5,198 nt of DNA from Methanoregula sp. (GTDB taxonomy: Archaea > Halobacteriota > Methanomicrobia > Methanomicrobiales > Methanospirillaceae), in assembly GCF_002835825.1 (NCBI RefSeq), contig NZ_PIZH01000148.1, forward strand, positions 1 through 5,198. The letters run 5' to 3'. Shown one piece after another: positions 1-4,468 of this stretch. Numbering within the stretch: position 1 is the stretch's first letter; each line of letters starts with the position of its first letter. The notes beneath the pieces were generated by a model, which was not told the DNA's origin, did not search any database, and worked only from the letters and a program-made list of their open reading frames with translations. The position numbers and the translations under genes were made by a program.

Positions 1-613
1 TGTCTATTCTCGCCGCCGGAGTGACCGGGGGGAGCCGCGGGAGGATCTTCATGCCGAGGAGGATGGCAACGATGCCGACCGGCAGGTTCACGAAGAAGAT
101 ATACTGCCACGAGAAGGCGCTTGTCAGGAAACCGCCCACAACCGGCCCGAGCGCTGCGCCGAGCATCGTGAACATGGCAACAATCCCGAGCGCCTGGCCC
201 CGCAATGAGGCCGAAAGATAGGAGGTCACCATCACGGCCCCGAGCGCAGCGATGACTGCACCCCCGACAGCCTGGACCATCCGCGAGATGATGAGCACAT
301 CAAGCGACGGGGAGAGGCCGCAGAGCGCCGACCCCGCAGTGAAGAGGGCAAACCCTCCCAGGAAAATGTTCCGGTAGCCTTTCATATCCCCGAGTCGCGA
401 GGCGGCAAGCAGGAGGCTGACAAGAATGATGAGGTAGGCATTGAGCACCCATGTCACAGCAACCGTTGAGACATGGAAATATTTCGCAATGTCAGGGAGC
501 GCGATGTTCACGATAGTGGCATCGAGGCCGGCCATGAACGAGCCAAGCGCGATGACGATGACGATCATGAGGTCACGGGGACTCATCTTCCGGGGGGATT
601 CGGTTCCGGCCAT
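1..613 (-). CDS. DHA2/EmrB-type MFS multidrug exporter, N-terminal part (C-terminus beyond window)
   Basis: Proton-driven efflux permease of the major facilitator superfamily in the cytoplasmic membrane. The 204 residues visible hold roughly the first six membrane helices (about 15-35, 53-71, 83-101, 105-127, 139-161, 171-190). Family motifs seen in order are LDATIVNIALP (30-40, motif D1 of the 14-helix drug:H+ antiporters), WVLNAYLI (55-62), RLGDMKGYRN (73-82, motif A loop 2-3), RMVQAVGGA (111-119, motif B), GAALGPVVGGF (152-162, antiporter motif C) and FFVNLPVG (173-180). These place it in the DHA2 (QacA/EmrB) group, whose members are usually about 450-550 residues, so more than half is missing through the window edge. 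The ATG at 613 has an AAAGGAG Shine-Dalgarno at 627-621, 7 nt upstream. Substrate cannot be told. It diverges from the 751 gene across a region with an inverted repeat that could bind a local repressor. Confidence 0.93.
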   Translation of the reverse strand, partial: MAGTESPRKMSPRDLMIVIVIALGSFMAGLDATIVNIALPDIAKYFHVSTVAVTWVLNAYLIILVSLLLAASRLGDMKGYRNIFLGGFALFTAGSALCGLSPSLDVLIISRMVQAVGGAVIAALGAVMVTSYLSASLRGQALGIVAMFTMLGAALGPVVGGFLTSAFSWQYIFFVNLPVGIVAILLGMKILPRLPPVTPAARID

Positions 614-662
614 AGTGCGACTCCTTTAATCCTGAATCGACCTGTTGCCTTAAGAATTCTCG

Positions 663-686
663 TGCAGGCTGCACCCGGCGCCTGCA
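663..686. repeat. Inverted repeat in the divergent MFS/membrane-protein intergenic region
   Basis: TGCAGGC (663-669) and GCCTGCA (680-686) form a perfect 7-bp inverted repeat with a 10-nt spacer. It is nested with GTGCA-GGC-TGCAC (662-674) and the palindrome CCTGCAGG (681-688). The element lies about 50 bp upstream of the MFS start and 65 bp upstream of the 751 start, where an operator for an efflux-pump repressor would be expected. Only the symmetry is seen; operator function is inference. The rest of 614-750 holds no gene. A weak AT-rich stretch at 649-660 (AGAATTCTTAAG on the minus strand) could be the TATA region of the MFS gene, giving a leader of about 15 nt that includes its SD. I see no convincing TATA box for the 751 gene. 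Confidence 0.4.
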
Positions 687-750
687 GGGAAATGGTTATG
701 CCCCCCGATTGCGAAAACCCCATACGATACACAGGTATCAGTGACCCGCC

Positions 751-1314
751 ATGCCAGAGACAAGAGATCAGGATCCAACATCAGCACAGGTAACCTTCAG
801 GACTATTGCGCATCTGTACGATTCAGACGACCCTTCACCGGAAGACCACCGGGAGCTCTCGGACCGGGCCGAGGGACAGATCTTCCGTTCCGTGGTCGAC
901 AAGGCGAAAGGTTCCCACCAGGAATTACGGGAGACGATCGAGATCATCCTCCCCGCATCCGATCTTCAGCCGGGCCGTGACAGCTCCATTGTCTCGGCGG
1001 TCCGGTCACACTTCCGGATCCGGGCAGAAGACATGCAGCGGAGCATGCGGCTTACACAGCGGGCCGGCATCCGCGAGATCCGGCTGACGATCGCGGTCTG
1101 CGTGCCTTCGTTCATCGGCATCGCTGCCTGCTCGCAGTTCAAAGGAGACCCGCTCATTGAAGTGATCGAGAACGTGCTCATCATCTTCTGCTGGGTCACG
1201 ATCTGGCAGCCATTCCAGTCGCTCGTCTTCGACCGGTGGACCCAGAGCGTGACCGCAAAAGTGTACCGCCGGATTGCGGAGATGGAGATCCAGGTCCGGC
1301 CGTCAGGGTCGTAA
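751..1314 (+). CDS. Uncharacterised protein with two predicted transmembrane helices
   Basis: 187 residues. The first 110 are soluble, charged and mostly helical by composition, with an acidic stretch near 24-36. Two hydrophobic segments follow, about 111-129 (RLTIAVCVPSFIGIAACSQF region) and 138-156 (VIENVLIIFCWVTIWQPF region), separated by a short loop. A basic amphipathic tail follows (161-187). The hairpin with N- and C-termini in the cytoplasm fits the positive charges flanking it (R108, R111, R162, K170, R173, R174). The WQPF...VFDRW stretch just after helix 2 looks like a conserved family signature resembling W-P-x-E-x-x-x-Y-D-W-W tails in small bacterial and archaeal membrane proteins, but I cannot name the family. 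The start has only a weak SD-like GTGA at 741-744, 6 nt upstream. It stands alone, divergent from the exporter and convergent with the zinc-finger gene, so the neighbours say little about its role. Confidence 0.8.
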   Translation: MPETRDQDPTSAQVTFRTIAHLYDSDDPSPEDHRELSDRAEGQIFRSVVDKAKGSHQELRETIEIILPASDLQPGRDSSIVSAVRSHFRIRAEDMQRSMRLTQRAGIREIRLTIAVCVPSFIGIAACSQFKGDPLIEVIENVLIIFCWVTIWQPFQSLVFDRWTQSVTAKVYRRIAEMEIQVRPSGS

Positions 1315-1323
1315 GACTGCGTG

Positions 1324-1340
1324 AAAAGACGGTGAAAAAA
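1324..1340 (-). terminator. T-rich terminator at the end of the six-gene minus-strand cluster
   Basis: Directly after the zinc-finger stop codon the minus strand reads TTTTTTCACCGTCTTTTC: two T runs (6 T at 1340-1335, 4 T at 1327-1324). Archaeal RNA polymerase terminates at such oligo-T tracts without needing a hairpin, and none is visible here. On the plus strand the same interval carries a direct repeat GTGAAAA (1321-1327 and 1332-1338). The gap to the convergent 751 gene is only 26 bp, so termination here would limit antisense reading. Confidence 0.55.
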
Positions 1341-1553
1341 TTATTCCTTTCCCACCAGGGAATGGATCTTGATCAGGCCAGCGCAGGATTTGCAGGTATA
1401 GTACTCGTCCTTCCAGCAGGCATCGCACGCCCAGCGCCCGCAGAGCACGCACTGCCGGAGGCCCGATACCGGGTGCGGCGTTGCGCAGAGATCGCAGAGG
1501 TACTGGGAGAAGGTGCGGGGGTCTTTCGTTGGAGGTTCCCCCTGCTTGCGCAT
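1341..1553 (-). CDS. Small eight-cysteine (FYVE/RING-like) zinc-finger protein
   Basis: 70 residues from the ATG at 1553, which has GAGGT at 1565-1561, 7 nt upstream; a GTG immediately upstream (1556) is an alternative. Four CxxC pairs (C20/C23, C35/C38, C43/C46, C54/C57) give C-x2-C-x11-C-x2-C-x4-C-x2-C-x7-C-x2-C, enough for two zinc ions. The core RQCVLCGRWACDAC (34-47) resembles the central CxxCGxxxCxxC of FYVE-type cross-brace fingers, so a cross-brace treble-clef fold is likely by inference. Such domains usually bind proteins, lipids or nucleic acids rather than catalyse. No membrane segment is seen. It is the last gene of the minus-strand cluster, 46 nt after the 117-aa membrane coiled-coil gene. 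The frame stays open upstream of the ATG through a helix-like stretch (GSSEKFRELKKEVAV) back to an A7 run, so it may be a detached or frameshift-joined domain of that neighbour. Confidence 0.8.
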   Translation of the reverse strand: MRKQGEPPTKDPRTFSQYLCDLCATPHPVSGLRQCVLCGRWACDACWKDEYYTCKSCAGLIKIHSLVGKE

Positions 1554-1599
1554 CACCGCGACCTCTTTTTTCAGCTCGCGGAACTTCTCGGAGGACCCC

Positions 1600-1953
1600 T
1601 TATTTTTTTGCTGCGCCGCCGGCGAGTTCCTTTTCCAGAGTGTCAAGCCGTGCCTCCAGGGATGAGAGCGTTGTCCGCATGCCGGATTCAAACTGTTTCA
1701 GCTCGCCCAGTCGTGCCTCGTCCTGTGCAAGATCGCGGGAGCGCTCCTCCGTAAACCGCCGGAGCTGCGGGCCGGGGACCAGCTCCCATTCCGCGATCAT
1801 CTCCTGGAACCGGCGGTCCAGGTACTCGTCCACCCGGCTCTCCACCGGGCGGGAGAGGGAGATGTTGCCCTTTGCGCCGTGGAAGAACCAGTACACGAGA
1901 AAGAGGACCACGACAAGGATGACGACAAGGACAATGAACGTGAAGAGATCCAT
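1600..1953 (-). CDS. Membrane-anchored coiled-coil protein, third member of the tandem family
   Basis: 117 residues: one N-terminal transmembrane helix (about 4-24, run of V/L/I/F), a short basic linker (K28, R35, R40), then the motif shared with the two preceding genes: Y44-L-D46-R47-R48-F49 ... A54-E55-W56-E57-L58-V59. The remainder (60-112) is highly charged and helical with heptad-like leucines (LSSLEARLDTLEKEL, 96-110), so a coiled coil is likely. Positive charges after the helix predict a cytoplasmic C-terminal domain. There is no signal peptidase site. The ATG has GGGGAGG at 1967-1961, 7 nt upstream, and lies one base after the stop of the 73-aa gene, so translation is probably coupled. 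I recognise no named family. A structural or scaffolding role at the membrane is inference from shape only. The C-terminus ends in a lysine pair encoded by the A7 run. Confidence 0.85.
   Translation of the reverse strand: MDLFTFIVLVVILVVVLFLVYWFFHGAKGNISLSRPVESRVDEYLDRRFQEMIAEWELVPGPQLRRFTEERSRDLAQDEARLGELKQFESGMRTTLSSLEARLDTLEKELAGGAAKK
1603..1609 (-). other. A7 homopolymer next to stop codon: possible frameshift/slippage site
   Basis: On the minus strand the 117-aa coiled-coil gene ends GCA AAA AAA TAA, with seven A residues directly before the stop. The +1 frame is open through the run and continues as KNKGSSEKFRELKKEVAV straight into the zinc-finger protein. Removing one A would fuse the two genes into one protein of about 200 residues. 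Polymerase or ribosome slippage on the run could do the same in a fraction of products. A homopolymer miscount in the assembly would look identical. Confidence 0.4.
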
Positions 1954-1954
1954 G

Positions 1955-2176
1955 TCACCGCCTCCCCTTCAGGGCCGCTGCCCGGGCTTCGAGCGCTGAA
2001 AGTTTGCCTGCCGCTTCCTTTTCAAACGCTGCAAGAGACGGGATCTCCCGCTCCAGCGATGCCAGCCGGGCCGTGAAGTCCGCAAGCTCTCCCTGCGTGG
2101 AGAGGTCGTACTCTTCGACAAGGTACTTCATCCGCCGGTCCACGTAGGCGTTGAGGTATGAATCCATGCCGATCAT
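1955..2176 (-). CDS. Small soluble coiled-coil protein, second member of the tandem family
   Basis: 73 residues without a membrane segment. The N-terminal half holds the shared motif Y11-V-D13-R14-R15-M16 ... E21-E22-Y23-D24-L25, with tyrosine where its two neighbours have tryptophan. The C-terminal half (32-70) is a charged, alanine- and leucine-rich helix (for example LERE, FEKEAAGKLSALEARAAALK) expected to form a coiled coil. The ATG at 2176 overlaps the upstream stop as ATGA and has GGAG at 2188-2185, 8 nt upstream; the ATG at 2167 (fourth residue) is a less likely alternative. It is the minimal version of the family, essentially motif plus helix, and lacks the extra N-terminal segment of the 105-aa protein and the membrane helix of the 117-aa protein. 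Function is not recognised. Confidence 0.82.
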   Translation of the reverse strand: MIGMDSYLNAYVDRRMKYLVEEYDLSTQGELADFTARLASLEREIPSLAAFEKEAAGKLSALEARAAALKGRR

Positions 2177-2490
2177 TTCGACCGCTCCAGCGATGAGATC
2201 AGCCGGTCGAGCTCCTGTGCCCGCGACTCAAGGGCCATCTTTCCTTCGTACAGGCGGGTAATCTCGCCGCTCACCCGTTCCAGCCGGGTTTCCAGGTTCC
2301 GGAGATCGCTTCCGGTCACGAGGTCCCACTCCTCGACGATGGCTGCGAAGTGCCGGTCAAAGTAGGCGTCAAGCGAGCGGTCAAGGGTCGGGAGCCGGGA
2401 GCCGATTGTTCCGGGAACCTGCGCAAGCTCGTCCCAGAACGATCCGCTTGTCAGGTCTTTTTCCGGTGCATGATAAAGTGTCGGGTTCAT
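2173..2490 (-). CDS. Small soluble coiled-coil protein, first member of the tandem family
   Basis: 105 residues. An N-terminal segment of about 36 residues (with FWDELAQVPG, 19-28) is unique to this copy. The shared motif follows: L40-D-A-Y43-F-D45-R46-H47-F48 ... V52-E53-E54-W55-D56-L57-V58, then a long charged helix (62-104) with regularly spaced hydrophobics (LRNLETRLERVSGEI, LDRLISSLERSK), predicted to be a coiled coil. No membrane segment or cysteine is present. The ATG at 2490 has the SD GGTGA at 2501-2497, 6 nt upstream, which lies within the end of the upstream gene; its stop overlaps the next start by 4 nt. Family not recognised. Similarity of motif and architecture to the next two gene products implies tandem duplication, and hetero-oligomer formation is a reasonable inference. 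Confidence 0.84.
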   Translation of the reverse strand: MNPTLYHAPEKDLTSGSFWDELAQVPGTIGSRLPTLDRSLDAYFDRHFAAIVEEWDLVTGSDLRNLETRLERVSGEITRLYEGKMALESRAQELDRLISSLERSK

Positions 2491-2491
2491 C

Positions 2492-2875
2492 TCACTTCAC
2501 CTTCTTCTCCTGCTCTGTCGCGTTCACCAGGAGGTTGTCGAGTTTCTTTGCCTTCACGATGTTTTCGAGCCGGGCCAGCCGGGCCTCAAGCAGTTTCTCT
2601 TTTGCAAAGACCGTTGTCTCGATTGCGGCAGTATCTTCCTGCACCTGCCGTATCTCCGCCGTCTGTTCCGGGGAGAGCCGGGTGAACGGGAACGCTTTCT
2701 TTGCCTCGTGCTGCTGGAGAAGCGAAAGCTTGTCCTTCTCCAGGCTCAGCTCGAGTGCCCGGTTGGAGGTCTTCATGATCCGTATCTCGCGGATGATGAG
2801 GTAGACGACCACCATGCCGAGGACAATGATCAGTCCTGCAAGCATCGTGTCGCTGATGATTATATCGGATGCCAT
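2492..2875 (-). CDS. Single-pass membrane protein with cytoplasmic coiled-coil domain
   Basis: 127 residues. A short N-terminal tail is followed by one strongly hydrophobic helix (about 10-28, MLAGLIIVLGMVVVYLIIR region), a basic flank (R29, R32, K35, R39) and a charged helical region (38-127) ending in a lysine-rich tail. The basic residues after the helix predict that the C-terminal region is cytoplasmic. Helical stretches around 40-60 and 73-112 (EKLLEARLARLENIV, 93-107) have coiled-coil spacing. It lacks the Y-x-D-R motif of the next three gene products, so it is not obviously a fourth paralogue, but the layout of anchor plus coiled coil is the same as in the 117-aa protein. The ATG at 2875 has SD GGTGA at 2884-2880, 4 nt upstream, and its stop lies one base before the next start. 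No family is recognised. Confidence 0.84.
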   Translation of the reverse strand: MASDIIISDTMLAGLIIVLGMVVVYLIIREIRIMKTSNRALELSLEKDKLSLLQQHEAKKAFPFTRLSPEQTAEIRQVQEDTAAIETTVFAKEKLLEARLARLENIVKAKKLDNLLVNATEQEKKVK

Positions 2876-2927
2876 GATTTCACCAGATTTTTATGCTGCA
2901 TTCTGTGCTGCTGTTTTTTGGGGATGT

Positions 2928-3401
2928 TCAGAGATCGTCTTTACCGGAGACTTTCCGGGCAACGTCCTTGACACCTTCAGCGGTCTTTTTCGCCGCGGTG
3001 CCGATCGTTTCAGAAGCCTTCCCGGCTCCCGCCTTCACCTCACCGGCGGCCTTTGTCAGCGCCCGGTCAAGCGTGTCAACGCCTTTCTGAACAGCAACAC
3101 CTGCCTCACCGGCCGCCTTCTTAATCTTCTCGTCCAGCGGGGGGGTTTTCCTGACAAGGACGGTCTCGTTCTCGGACAGTCCAAGCGCCGTGAGGTCTTC
3201 TGCGCCCACGCGCACCTGCCCTTCGAGAACGAGAATGTCGGCAACTATCGTGACGGTCACGCTCGCACCGGTCGCCTCGTTGACAAGGTCTGCCTGTTCC
3301 CCTTCGGTGATCCCGATTTCGGGGAGGTGGGCTACATTGAGCCGCGCCCGCCCTTCGCTTGGGAACGCCCGTTTCCGTAAGGATAACCGGATCTCCTGCA
3401 T
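2928..3401 (-). CDS. CDC48-N-like double-psi barrel domain fused to LEA-like amphipathic tail
   Basis: 157 residues. Residues about 3-87 resemble the N-terminal double-psi beta-barrel of CDC48/VAT-type AAA ATPases: a GRARLN turn (17-22), a pseudo-repeat with LGI-x-x-GE (LPEIGITEGE, 26-35), V/I-rich strands (48-58), VRV (63-65), a second LGLSENETVLVRK element (73-85) and TPP. In CDC48 this domain receives substrates and adaptors, but no ATPase follows here. Residues 88-157 are a low-complexity K/A/E/G/T helix without cysteine or tryptophan, similar in composition to LEA or apolipoprotein-like segments that fold on membranes or during desiccation or salt stress. The ATG at 3401 has a pyrimidine-rich stretch instead of an SD, while a TATA-like box lies 24 nt upstream, so a leaderless transcript is likely. 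The frame is open further upstream to 3539, but that part reads as non-coding. It is the first gene of the minus-strand cluster. Confidence 0.8.
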   Translation of the reverse strand: MQEIRLSLRKRAFPSEGRARLNVAHLPEIGITEGEQADLVNEATGASVTVTIVADILVLEGQVRVGAEDLTALGLSENETVLVRKTPPLDEKIKKAAGEAGVAVQKGVDTLDRALTKAAGEVKAGAGKASETIGTAAKKTAEGVKDVARKVSGKDDL

Positions 3402-3421
3402 AGAGGAAAAACGACAGTGAA

Positions 3422-3435
3422 AAGGTAAATACCTT
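3422..3435 (-). promoter_or_regulatory. TATA box of the minus-strand cluster inside a 14-bp inverted repeat
   Basis: On the minus strand TATTTA (3431-3426) lies 24 nt before the ATG at 3401, which puts the expected start of transcription at or within a base or two of that ATG. The start lacks an SD, in keeping with a leaderless mRNA. The box is the centre of a perfect inverted repeat AAGGTA-AA-TACCTT (3422-3435). A protein bound to this symmetric site would compete with TBP, so it is a candidate repressor operator. The promoter is inferred from position and composition; the symmetry is seen directly. Confidence 0.6.
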
Positions 3436-3446
3436 CCCCAGAGTCC

Positions 3447-3469
3447 GGCCCATCCCCGCCCTGCGGGCC
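3447..3469. repeat. GC-rich nested inverted repeat between the two divergent promoters
   Basis: GGCCC (3447-3451) pairs with GGGCC (3465-3469), and inside it CCCGC (3455-3459) pairs with GCGGG (3463-3467) around a 3-nt loop. The two pairings are mutually exclusive. It lies between the divergent TATA boxes at 3426-3431 and 3500-3506, so it should not be transcribed from either; if functional it would act as DNA, for example as a regulator site. It may be chance in GC-rich sequence. Confidence 0.3.
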
Positions 3470-3499
3470 TCCAAGCACAGTTATCTGTACAGAACACCA

Positions 3500-3506
3500 A
3501 TATTTC
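3500..3506 (+). promoter_or_regulatory. Probable TATA box for the deoxyhypusine synthase-pyrF operon
   Basis: ATATTTC at 3500-3506 sits 26 nt before the ATG at 3533, predicting a transcript start at about 3528-3531 and therefore a leader of only a few bases. Just upstream is the 8-bp palindrome CTGTACAG (3485-3492), part of an ACAG-TTAT-CTGT-ACAG series (3477-3492), a possible activator or repressor site. Upstream T/A content is otherwise low. Confidence 0.45.
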
Positions 3507-3532
3507 AGCAACAAGTGGAAGTGCAAAAAAGT

Positions 3533-4468
3533 ATGACACAACCCTGCGAGATGCCGGTCACCCAGCTCCACGTGAAGCCGAAGATGACGGTGAACGAACT
3601 GGTGGTGGCAATGGGTGAGGCCGGTGCCTACAATGGCGGATCGCTCGCCCGCGCCGCGGATATCTGGGAGCAGATGCTGAAAGACCGGGAGGCAACGAAG
3701 TTCTTCGGGCTTGCCGGGGCAATGGTCCCCGCAGGCATGGGAGGGATCGTCTCCGACCTGGTAAAAGCCGGCCACATCGACGTGCTCGTCTCGACCGGCG
3801 CCAATCTCACGCACGACATCATCGAAGCGATCGGGTGCCACCACTTCCACGGCACCGCTTTCTGCAACGACATCGAGCTCCGGCACGATGAGATCAACCG
3901 GATCTACGATGTCTACCTGCCAAACGATGCTTTCGAGCACTTCGAGGAGTTCATGCAGGAGGTATTCGGGCAGCTCGAGCCGGGTTCCACGATCTCCATC
4001 TCGGGACTGCTCGAACACATCGGGAAGAACACGAAGTCCGGCATCCTCCACACCGCCGCCCGGAACAAGATCCCGGTGTACAACCCGGCCGTGCAGGACT
4101 CGATGATCGGGCTCCAGTACTGGCTCTTCTCGCAGACAAACAAGGTCACCGTTGACGCATTCGCTGACATGCAGTCGCTGATGGACCGGTGCTTCACCGC
4201 AACAAAGGCCGGCGCCATGCTCGTGGGCGGCGGTGTCCCGAAAAACTTCATCCTCCAGAGCATGCTGATGACGCCGAACGGGTTCACGTACGCGATCCAG
4301 CTCACGGGCGACCGGCCGGATCTGGGCGGGCTCTCGGGCGCAACGCTGGACGAAGCGCGGTCGTGGGGCAAGATCACGGAAGAAGCGCAGGCCGTAACCG
4401 TGTACGGCGATGCAACGATCACCCTGCCCGTTCTGACTGCCGCGGTGATGGAGAGGCTCGCAAAATGA
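3533..4468 (+). CDS. dys: Deoxyhypusine synthase
   Basis: NAD-dependent enzyme that moves the aminobutyl group of spermidine to one lysine of translation factor aIF5A, the first step of hypusine formation; cytoplasmic, usually a tetramer. From the ATG the protein has 311 residues, normal for archaeal members. Motifs include VSTGANLTHD (86-95, NAD binding), KIPVYNPAVQDS (179-190), LVGGGVPKN (230-238), GGLSGATLDEARSWGKI (265-281) and VYGDATITLP (290-299). K280 in SWGK matches the lysine that forms the enzyme-substrate imine (K329 in the human enzyme, from memory). Two positions differ from the human type: N238 stands where human has H288 and L267 where human has D316, as in the DHS-like subgroup common in bacteria and some archaea. 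The GTG at 3515 (six residues earlier) has no SD and lies where the promoter is expected to start the transcript, so ATG is chosen; a weak GGAAGTG (3517-3523) precedes it. It overlaps pyrF by 4 nt. Confidence 0.93.
   Translation: MTQPCEMPVTQLHVKPKMTVNELVVAMGEAGAYNGGSLARAADIWEQMLKDREATKFFGLAGAMVPAGMGGIVSDLVKAGHIDVLVSTGANLTHDIIEAIGCHHFHGTAFCNDIELRHDEINRIYDVYLPNDAFEHFEEFMQEVFGQLEPGSTISISGLLEHIGKNTKSGILHTAARNKIPVYNPAVQDSMIGLQYWLFSQTNKVTVDAFADMQSLMDRCFTATKAGAMLVGGGVPKNFILQSMLMTPNGFTYAIQLTGDRPDLGGLSGATLDEARSWGKITEEAQAVTVYGDATITLPVLTAAVMERLAK

Larger units (their letters stand above)
1341..3401 (-). other. Probable six-gene operon of small coiled-coil and zinc-finger proteins
   Basis: Six same-strand genes run from the promoter at about 3430 to the T-rich terminator at 1324-1340. 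Junctions in order are a 52-nt gap, a 1-nt gap, a 4-nt ATGA overlap, a 1-nt gap and a 46-nt gap. All genes but the first have an SD (GGTGA, GGAG, GGGGAGG or GAGGT) 4-8 nt before the start, while the first seems leaderless. I see no internal terminator. An A/T-rich stretch at about 2889-2897 (ATAAAAAT on the minus strand) is too close to the 2875 start to act as its TATA box. Confidence 0.7.

Noticed and set aside
1554..1691. Taking the zinc-finger start at the ATG at 1691
   Set aside because: The first 30 or so residues would be an out-of-frame reading of the 117-aa gene; only the last 15 or so before 1553 look protein-like, which is reported as the possible frameshift instead.
1236..1999. 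Plus-strand open frames of about 172 aa opposite the zinc-finger and coiled-coil genes
   Set aside because: Arg/Ser/Pro-rich shadows of minus-strand genes that have SDs, coupled starts, paralogy and a cysteine motif.
2350..3380. Plus-strand open frames of 111-188 aa opposite the 105-, 127- and 157-aa genes
   Set aside because: Composition is that of reversed coding sequence. The minus-strand genes have chained starts and stops and coherent domains.
3515..3532. GTG start adding six residues to deoxyhypusine synthase
   Set aside because: No SD precedes it, and the TATA-like box at 3500-3506 places the transcript start downstream of it; ATG at 3533 fits both family length and promoter.
3402..3539. 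N-terminal extension of the 157-aa gene to an ATG at 3539
   Set aside because: The extra 46 residues are rich in W, C and R and look non-coding, would overlap the dys start and span the predicted promoter. The ATG at 3401 begins the recognisable domain.
3332..4051. 239-aa minus-strand open frame opposite dys
   Set aside because: It is antisense to the confidently identified dys gene and has low-complexity shadow composition with no SD.
4189..4464. Upstream open frame in phase with pyrF
   Set aside because: It lies within the dys gene and gives an R/H/G-rich sequence without similarity to the decarboxylase; the true pyrF start at 4465 has an SD and the N-terminal LALDV motif.
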